Origin: Shewanella sp. OMA3-2
Lineage (GTDB): Bacteria; Pseudomonadota; Gammaproteobacteria; Enterobacterales; Shewanellaceae
Assembly (NCBI RefSeq): GCF_021513195.1
Contig: NZ_CP090974.1
Span: 2,616,001-2,680,000, forward strand
Reading direction: 5' to 3'
Length of the DNA stretch: 64,000 bases
Below the pieces are notes generated by a model. The model saw only the letters and a list, made by a program, of their open reading frames with translations, made no database searches and had not been told where the DNA came from. Every line of letters starts with the position of its first letter. Position 1 is the stretch's first letter. Below, piece by piece: positions 58,350 through 64,000 of this stretch. The position numbers were made by a program, and so were the translations under genes.

Positions 58350-59324
58350 ATGAATAATAATTTTACATTTTCAATTAACAGCATTTCTCTTGATGAGAAT
58401 TACCATCCATCTGATAAAACTCGTATCACCACTAACTTTGCTAACTTAGCCAGAGGCAGTTATCGCCAGGCCAATTTACGCAATGCGTTGAAAATGATTG
58501 ATAATAGTTTTAATGCTTTAGCAAATTGGGATAACCCAAAAGGCGATCGCTATACTGTCGAACTTGACATTATTTCGGTCAATATGGATATTGCAGGCAG
58601 TGGCCAAACTTTTCCTTCAATTGAAATATTGAAAACTAATATTATCGACAGAAAAACCAACAAGCACATTGAAGGCATAGTCGGCAATAACTTTTCCTCT
58701 TATGTACGCGATTATGATTTTAGCGTATTACTGCCAGATCATAATAAAGACCAGCCCCAATTTAGCATTCCAGATAACTTTGGCGAACTGCATGGCAAAC
58801 TGTTTAAGTATTTTGTTAATTCAGATACCTATAAGCAGCACTTTACAAAGCCACCGGTTATTTGTCTCAGTGTTTCCGATAACAAAACTTATCATCGTAC
58901 TGAAAATCAGCACCCAGTATTAGGGGTTGAATATCTGCCAAATGAATCGTCGTTAACTGAACAATATTTCCAAAAAATGGGCTTACAGGTTCGTTATTTT
59001 ATGCCGCCAAATAGCGTCGCGCCGTTAGCTTTTTACTTCTTTGGTGATTTACTCAATGATTACACTCATTTAGAGCTGATAAGCACCATCAGCACAATGG
59101 GCACTTTTCAAAAAATCTATCGACCTGAGATTTATAATGCCAATGCCGTTGCGGGTAAATGCTATCAACCCAATTTGAAAAACCTGGATCACTCACTGAC
59201 TCAAATTGTTTACGATCGCGCCGAACGTAGCCAACTCGCGGCTGAACAAGGAAAATTTGCTGCGGAGCATTTTATCAAACCGTATCAAGCGGTACTTGAA
59301 CAATGGTCAGCTAATTATGCGTAA
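58350..59324 (+). CDS. mesX: MesX (DUF1852), partner of core methionine synthase
   Basis: A 324-residue soluble protein of the DUF1852 family, recognised by FTFSINSISLDENYHPSDKTRITTNFANLARG at the N-terminus (cited in part), the central GNNFSSYVRDYDFSVLLPDH and the near-invariant YRPEIYNANAVAGKCYQPN close to the end. In published genetic work DUF1852 proteins (MesX) are needed together with MesD for folate-independent methionine synthesis in aerobic bacteria; the chemistry is not known. It is 74 bp upstream of mesD on the same strand. Confidence 0.88.
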   Translation: MNNNFTFSINSISLDENYHPSDKTRITTNFANLARGSYRQANLRNALKMIDNSFNALANWDNPKGDRYTVELDIISVNMDIAGSGQTFPSIEILKTNIIDRKTNKHIEGIVGNNFSSYVRDYDFSVLLPDHNKDQPQFSIPDNFGELHGKLFKYFVNSDTYKQHFTKPPVICLSVSDNKTYHRTENQHPVLGVEYLPNESSLTEQYFQKMGLQVRYFMPPNSVAPLAFYFFGDLLNDYTHLELISTISTMGTFQKIYRPEIYNANAVAGKCYQPNLKNLDHSLTQIVYDRAERSQLAAEQGKFAAEHFIKPYQAVLEQWSANYA

Positions 59325-59398
59325 TTAATATATTTATCAGCACGGTTTATCCGCTTAGCTTAATCGTTACGTTAGTCAAAATTTACGGTGTCAATATA

Positions 59399-60451
59399 AT
59401 GAAAACATTAAAAAAACCAATACTATTACCCACTTCAACTGCAGGCAGTTTGCCTAAACCTTTATGGCTTGCAGAGCCTGAAACACTGTGGTCACCTTGG
59501 AAGTTACAAGGTGATGAGTTAGTTGTCGGCAAACAAGACGCACTGCGTTTGTCGTTACACGATCAACAGCAAGCAGGGATTGATATTGTTAGTGATGGCG
59601 AGCAAACACGCCAACATTTTGTCACCACCTTTATTGAACACCTCAACGGCGTTGATTTTCAAAAACGTAAAACCGTTAAAATTCGTGACCGCTATGATGC
59701 CAGCGTCCCCACCGTTGTTGGCCCAGTGAGTCGGCAAAAGTCGGTTTTTGTTGAAGACGCTAAATTTTTACGCCAGCAAACCACTCAACCAATAAAATGG
59801 GCGCTACCTGGCCCGATGACCATGATAGATACGCTTTATGATGATCATTATAAAAGTCGCGAAAAACTTGCTTGGGAATTTGCCATCATACTCAATCAAG
59901 AAGCCAAAGAATTAGAAGCAGCGGGAGTTGATATTATTCAATTTGACGAACCTGCATTTAACGTGTTTTTTGATGAGGTAAATGATTGGGGCATCAAGTG
60001 TTTAGAAAGAGCCATTGAAGGGCTTAAATGCGAAACCGCGGTGCATATTTGTTACGGTTATGGCATCAAAGCCAATACCGACTGGAAAAAAACCTTAGGT
60101 TCTGAGTGGCGTCAATATGAACAAGCATTTCCTAAACTGCAACAATCGAGTATCGATATTATCTCGCTTGAATGTCATAACTCCCATGTGCCAATGGAGC
60201 TACTTGAACTTATTCGCGGTAAAAAAGTCATGGTCGGCGCAATTGATGTCGCCAGCAACACCATAGAAACACCAGAAGAAGTGGCTGACACCCTGCGAAA
60301 AGCGCTGCAGTTTGTCGATGCCGACAAGCTCTACCCTTGCACCAACTGTGGTATGGCACCCTTGTCTCATCAAGTGGCAAGGGCCAAACTTAATGCATTA
60401 AATGCAGGCGCAGCGATCGTTAGACAAGAGCTTTTGGCTAAAAGTAGTTAG
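59399..60451 (+). CDS. mesD: MesD, core methionine synthase (MetE C-terminal-like)
   Basis: A 350-residue single-domain methionine synthase of the MetE-core type, without a folate-binding N-terminal half. It opens PTSTAGSLPKPLW, has DIIQFDEPAFN near 180-190 and the zinc ligands in VHICYGYG (His near 216, Cys near 218) and PCTNCGMAP (near 314-317). Linked with a DUF1852 gene, it belongs to the MesD family, for which the methyl donor is not settled. It transfers a methyl group to homocysteine to give methionine. Confidence 0.9.
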   Translation: MKTLKKPILLPTSTAGSLPKPLWLAEPETLWSPWKLQGDELVVGKQDALRLSLHDQQQAGIDIVSDGEQTRQHFVTTFIEHLNGVDFQKRKTVKIRDRYDASVPTVVGPVSRQKSVFVEDAKFLRQQTTQPIKWALPGPMTMIDTLYDDHYKSREKLAWEFAIILNQEAKELEAAGVDIIQFDEPAFNVFFDEVNDWGIKCLERAIEGLKCETAVHICYGYGIKANTDWKKTLGSEWRQYEQAFPKLQQSSIDIISLECHNSHVPMELLELIRGKKVMVGAIDVASNTIETPEEVADTLRKALQFVDADKLYPCTNCGMAPLSHQVARAKLNALNAGAAIVRQELLAKSS

Positions 60452-60642
60452 GCGAGTTATTCTAATATAATCTAAAACGACAACAATTTGTTTTTCAGCC
60501 AACAATAACCGTGTCGGTGATGGCCTCATTGGCGTAACCGACACTGTTGGTGCTAAAAATAAATCGTCTAAGATATAGGTTTACTTTTTTCACTATTATT
60601 TTAGCTCACTAGGTATGTCACATATTAATTTACTATAACCTC

Positions 60643-62583
60643 TCAATTTGTATTATTCACTTCGGGATTTTTCGAATTAACTGGTAGTAAAACGGTAAAC
60701 TGAGTGGAGAATTTATTATCACCGTTTTGTTCAGAATTAAGCATTATTTGACCCTCCAAAAGTTTTGTTACCCATTGATTCACCATATATAAACCTAGTC
60801 CAATATTACCTTTCCCTCTTCCGCTTGTAACAAAGGGATCGAATAGATTATTTTGCAAAGTTGAAGGGATACCTGATCCGTTGTCAGACACTAAAATAGA
60901 TATTTGACTTTCACTAAGCCTACGCGCTTTTATTTCGATGATACCTGGCTGTCCTGGAGCAAAACCATGTTTCAAACTATTAATAATAAAATTCTCTAGT
61001 ACTTGGGAAATAATACCTGGACGAGTTAACAATGCTAAGTTGGCCTCAATATCTTCAACAAGAACAACTTTACTCTTAATAAATAAAGGTTGTAAGCTAA
61101 CAATCAAGTCACTGACCACTTCATCCAACAAGCATTCTATATAGTCTTCATTCACGCGATCAATTGCTAAGCGTTTAAAGTGTTTTAAATGATTAACGGC
61201 TTTATCTAAATTAACTATTGCTAGGTGCAGACTGCTGTGAATTAACTCAACTGCGGCGCTAAACTGGCTTTTAGATAAGCCCTCTAACATAGATTTTTTC
61301 AACTTTTCATTAGCATTATCGGCACTAGATACGCAGATAATCGCACCGCCAATTGGTGTGTTAAGTTCATGAGCGACACCAGCAACCATTAACCCTAAAG
61401 ATGATAACTTGTTGGCCTCAACCAACTCGTCCTGTAAGAGTTGTTGTCTAACAATATTTTTTGTTAAAGAATCATTAACGCGTTCTAATTCTTGCTGCTC
61501 GTTTTGTAGTTTCAATGAAAGTGCAATTAGCTTGCATTGATAACAAAACTCACGCCAAATGATGAAGAAACCACATACCGCTAAACTCAAAAATATGACT
61601 AATACAAAAAATAAGTACTGAGTCCTCGCACCTGACAAAAAGTTTGGATTACTGGTCGCATACAATAATAATTCGCTAGTATTAGCACCTGTTTCCGCAC
61701 CTAGAAATATTGCTAAAGGAATAAAGCTACTAAGTACGTTGTCAAGAATGTAATCACCGCCTGTGGAATGTTCATTTTGATAGTGCCAAAACTCTGGTGA
61801 CTCAGTTTTTAAATTTAACCTTGGCTGATCTAGCATAAAGCCCCACTCCTTATCGGGGTGTGGGTGTAGCAACCAATATCCTTCACGATTGATAATAGAT
61901 ATTTTAGCTTCCGGGATATTATGATCTCGGATGGTTGCCAGCAAATTATCTAATCTATAATTGATTATGAGCAATCCAGAGAATAGATGTGTATCTGATG
62001 ATGTTTTGATTGTTCCTCTTATAACAGGTTCAAATGGTTTAATTACTTCACCGCGTTCAACATTCAGGTCAATAGGTGAAACATACATATTTGGCGCAGC
62101 GACTTGCATTCCTTGCTTAAAATAATAACGTGCCTGTTTGTTTTGTAGACTTGTTACTTGCGGCACCACAACTTCGCCGGCAACAAACTCGACTCTTACA
62201 ACTTCCTGTCCATTGTGATCAAGCCAACGAATTTGTGAGATTTTAGACGAGCTTTTACCAAATTTAATAAAATAGTTCTGAACTTTTTGTTTTGATTGAA
62301 GTGTTAATCCTTGAGTCTGGCGACTTTGATCGTTTTTTGGAAAAAGAGCTTGGCTACTTGCCAGTAGAGTCAGTAAATCGCCTAAGCCGCTCAGCTCACG
62401 ACTAAATAGGTTTGTTGCAATAAATAGCTTCTGACTTTGAATGTTTTTTAGCTCCTCCACTTTATTCTTATAAAGAAGTTGATAGGTCAACCATGCAAGT
62501 ATTATTGAAAAAACCAGCACCAGTACAGACTTCAACAATAAACGGCGCTTTGGTATAGTTAGATTGGCGGTAAATAAAGACAT
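60643..62583 (-). CDS. Membrane sensor histidine kinase
   Basis: A 646-residue kinase: span near 18-38, periplasmic sensor domain (dCache-like) to about 325, span near 330-352, coiled coil, His-kinase dimerisation domain with GVAHELNTPIGG (phospho-acceptor His near 405) and an ATPase domain with NFIINSLKHG, VSDNGSGI, DPFVTSGRG and GLGLYMVNQW boxes. There is no receiver domain. The start is taken as ATG 62583 (14 bases after the upstream stop); ATG 62622 would overlap the EAL gene. Directly downstream of the DUF3369-type EAL gene, its likely partner. Confidence 0.85.
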   Translation of the reverse strand: MSLFTANLTIPKRRLLLKSVLVLVFSIILAWLTYQLLYKNKVEELKNIQSQKLFIATNLFSRELSGLGDLLTLLASSQALFPKNDQSRQTQGLTLQSKQKVQNYFIKFGKSSSKISQIRWLDHNGQEVVRVEFVAGEVVVPQVTSLQNKQARYYFKQGMQVAAPNMYVSPIDLNVERGEVIKPFEPVIRGTIKTSSDTHLFSGLLIINYRLDNLLATIRDHNIPEAKISIINREGYWLLHPHPDKEWGFMLDQPRLNLKTESPEFWHYQNEHSTGGDYILDNVLSSFIPLAIFLGAETGANTSELLLYATSNPNFLSGARTQYLFFVLVIFLSLAVCGFFIIWREFCYQCKLIALSLKLQNEQQELERVNDSLTKNIVRQQLLQDELVEANKLSSLGLMVAGVAHELNTPIGGAIICVSSADNANEKLKKSMLEGLSKSQFSAAVELIHSSLHLAIVNLDKAVNHLKHFKRLAIDRVNEDYIECLLDEVVSDLIVSLQPLFIKSKVVLVEDIEANLALLTRPGIISQVLENFIINSLKHGFAPGQPGIIEIKARRLSESQISILVSDNGSGIPSTLQNNLFDPFVTSGRGKGNIGLGLYMVNQWVTKLLEGQIMLNSEQNGDNKFSTQFTVLLPVNSKNPEVNNTN

Positions 62584-62597
62584 AAATACAGTGCCTA

Positions 62598-64000
62598 TTA
62601 CTTGCGATATGCTGCTAGCCATTGGATCAAGTCTTGGATAGCTAATGGCTTAGAGAATAAATAACCCTGAGCAATATCACAACCTGCATTCTTAAGCCAC
62701 ATCTTTTGATATTCTGTTTCAATCCCCTCTGCCACTATGCTGAAATTGAATTTTTTTCCTAATTTCAAAATCATATTGATAACATGCTCACTGTTTTCAT
62801 CTACTTCAAGCTGACTAACAAAGCTTCGATCAATTTTGATCGAATGGGCGGTAATGTGTGAAATATGTGCAAGTGATGAATAACCCGTTCCAAAGTCATC
62901 AATACTTATTTTTATGCCCAAAACCACAAAGCGTTGCAGAGATTCTTGAATGCGGTCGTAATCTGCAATTGCCTGAGACTCTGTCACCTCTAGCTCTAGT
63001 AACTCCGAAGGCAAGCCATAGCGAGTGATACAATTTGAGATAAAGTTAAAATAATCTGGGTGTAGTAAGTCAAAAGAAGAAGCATTAAAAGCGATGGGAA
63101 CTCGGTAACCCATATCAACTAAGGTATTTAATGCTTCCATGGTTTTTTCAAATATCAGGCAGTCAAGTTTGATAATTAGTCCAGCGGCTTCCGCTATAGG
63201 TATAAACTCATCTGGTGGCACAAAACTACCGTCATCACGTTGCCATCTGGCTAAAGACTCAAAACCTACAATCTCTCCAGAGAATAAGCAGACTTTAGGC
63301 TGCAGCATGACACTCAACTTACGTTCACGAATGCTAGCACGTAATTCTCCCATTAAGCCGTAACGACGATTAATTAAGTCTGTTTCGTGTTGTGAGTGTT
63401 GGATATAGGCGATATTGTTTAAAGATGCTTGTTTAAGTTCTGATTCAGCCATACTGATTATTTTGATAGCTGAACTTTGATCAAGAGTATCAAGCGGCAT
63501 ATCGAGTAAAGTAAATGAAGATATATGTGCTACGCCGTCAACTTCAATTTCATTACAAGTCAGCTTATGAATTAACTCTGGAGTCAATTCAAAATTAATA
63601 TCTAATAAAATAGAGAATTGTTTATGCCCCGATAAAGTGACTCGTGTGCTAATTGGTAAAATCTCATGTAAAACTTTATGCACATAAATCAATACACTCT
63701 GTGTAAATTCATAACCAAAAGTGAATTTCATTTCATCATAATACTTCACTTCTAGCATGATTAAGCGAGTTTTTTTCCATTCTAAAGAGCTCATATTCTG
63801 AATTTCTTTTTTTAACCAGTTACGATTAGGAATATTCAGATCACTATGGGTATAGGCAAGTTCAGTCACACGGTTAAGTAAAGCTATATTAGTAAAACCA
63901 CTACTGATATTTTCACTAAATACTTTAAGTAAATTGATATGTGCATCTGTTAGAGGTTTAGATGAGCTTACTACAATCAAGTAGCATTTCTCATTTACAT
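62598..64000 (-). CDS. DUF3369-type response-regulator phosphodiesterase (N-terminus beyond window)
   Basis: The frame is open to the right edge, so the start lies outside. The first residues visible (DAHINLLKVFSENISSGFTNIALLNRV) match the tail of DUF3369 domains, which normally follow a receiver domain. A GGDEF-like domain follows whose signature is degenerate (SGHKQF where GGDEF is expected), then an EAL domain with GFESLARW, ELEVTES, IDDFGTGYSSL, KIDRSFV and AEGIETE. The cyclase should be inactive and the phosphodiesterase active. A TTG at 63980 is the first in-window start-like codon but probably not used. Confidence 0.85.
   Translation of the reverse strand, partial: VNEKCYLIVVSSSKPLTDAHINLLKVFSENISSGFTNIALLNRVTELAYTHSDLNIPNRNWLKKEIQNMSSLEWKKTRLIMLEVKYYDEMKFTFGYEFTQSVLIYVHKVLHEILPISTRVTLSGHKQFSILLDINFELTPELIHKLTCNEIEVDGVAHISSFTLLDMPLDTLDQSSAIKIISMAESELKQASLNNIAYIQHSQHETDLINRRYGLMGELRASIRERKLSVMLQPKVCLFSGEIVGFESLARWQRDDGSFVPPDEFIPIAEAAGLIIKLDCLIFEKTMEALNTLVDMGYRVPIAFNASSFDLLHPDYFNFISNCITRYGLPSELLELEVTESQAIADYDRIQESLQRFVVLGIKISIDDFGTGYSSLAHISHITAHSIKIDRSFVSQLEVDENSEHVINMILKLGKKFNFSIVAEGIETEYQKMWLKNAGCDIAQGYLFSKPLAIQDLIQWLAAYRK

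Noticed and set aside
1..64000. Search for CRISPR arrays, prophage structural genes, restriction or toxin-antitoxin systems
   Set aside because: No regularly spaced repeats with spacers and no proteins of these types were seen.

Overview
The window looks like a stretch of a marine gammaproteobacterial chromosome, most probably Shewanella or a close relative. The evidence is the order lolCDE / PilZ protein / mfd / csiV, the msbA-lpxK-Trm112-like operon with comEC beside it, a YbiT-type ABC-F gene, several large c-di-GMP enzymes, and moderate-to-low GC with SD-led TTG starts. These assignments come from reading protein motifs; no database search was possible.

Layout. (1) 1-7.3 kb is core: LolD (cut by the left edge) and LolC on the minus strand, then a PilZ-like protein, the repair translocase Mfd and CsiV on the plus strand. 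(2) 7.3-33 kb is an accessory catabolic region. It holds a six-span membrane protein, a bicupin protein, two tandem-VOC proteins, a GST plus MDR-family reductase, an HMG-CoA-lyase-like enzyme, a family III CoA-transferase, a TauE/SafE permease, a second LeuCD-type hydratase, two HutC-type GntR regulators, an amine-oxidase/cytochrome c fusion lipoprotein, an operon of DUF1330 / nitrilase-like / aldehyde dehydrogenase / GntR, an operon of lipocalin-like / VOC / FAD-linked oxidase, and two MFS transporters. (3) 33.4-33.6 kb has two identical tRNA-Val(GAC) genes with a good promoter. (4) 33.8-47.3 kb is core again: Trm112-like, lpxK, msbA, comEC, a DUF2062 protein, a GNAT, ybiT, a U32 peptidase-family protein, rsuA and a lipase-like hydrolase. 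(5) 47.5-64 kb: a periplasmic solute-binding protein, a GGDEF-EAL protein, divergent acnA and fumC, two small enzymes, the mesX-mesD methionine synthase pair, and a histidine kinase next to a DUF3369-type EAL regulator cut by the right edge.

How the accessory genes may work together. Hydratase (LeuCD type), CoA-transferase and HMG-CoA-lyase-type enzyme would turn a branched dicarboxylate into acetyl-CoA plus a keto acid. The cupin, VOC, GST and MDR proteins could supply such an acid by ring or chain cleavage, isomerisation and reduction. The flavocytochrome, aldehyde dehydrogenase and nitrilase-like protein suggest amine oxidation. A recurring palindrome close to TTGATATTTGTCAA sits in most of the promoter regions of this block, which suggests a single regulon. 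The substrate is unknown.

Four genes of this block (MDR reductase, leuD-like, flavocytochrome, OFA-like MFS) each carry one apparent single-base frameshift, while none was seen in the core genes. This is either decay of the pathway or base-calling error in homopolymer runs.
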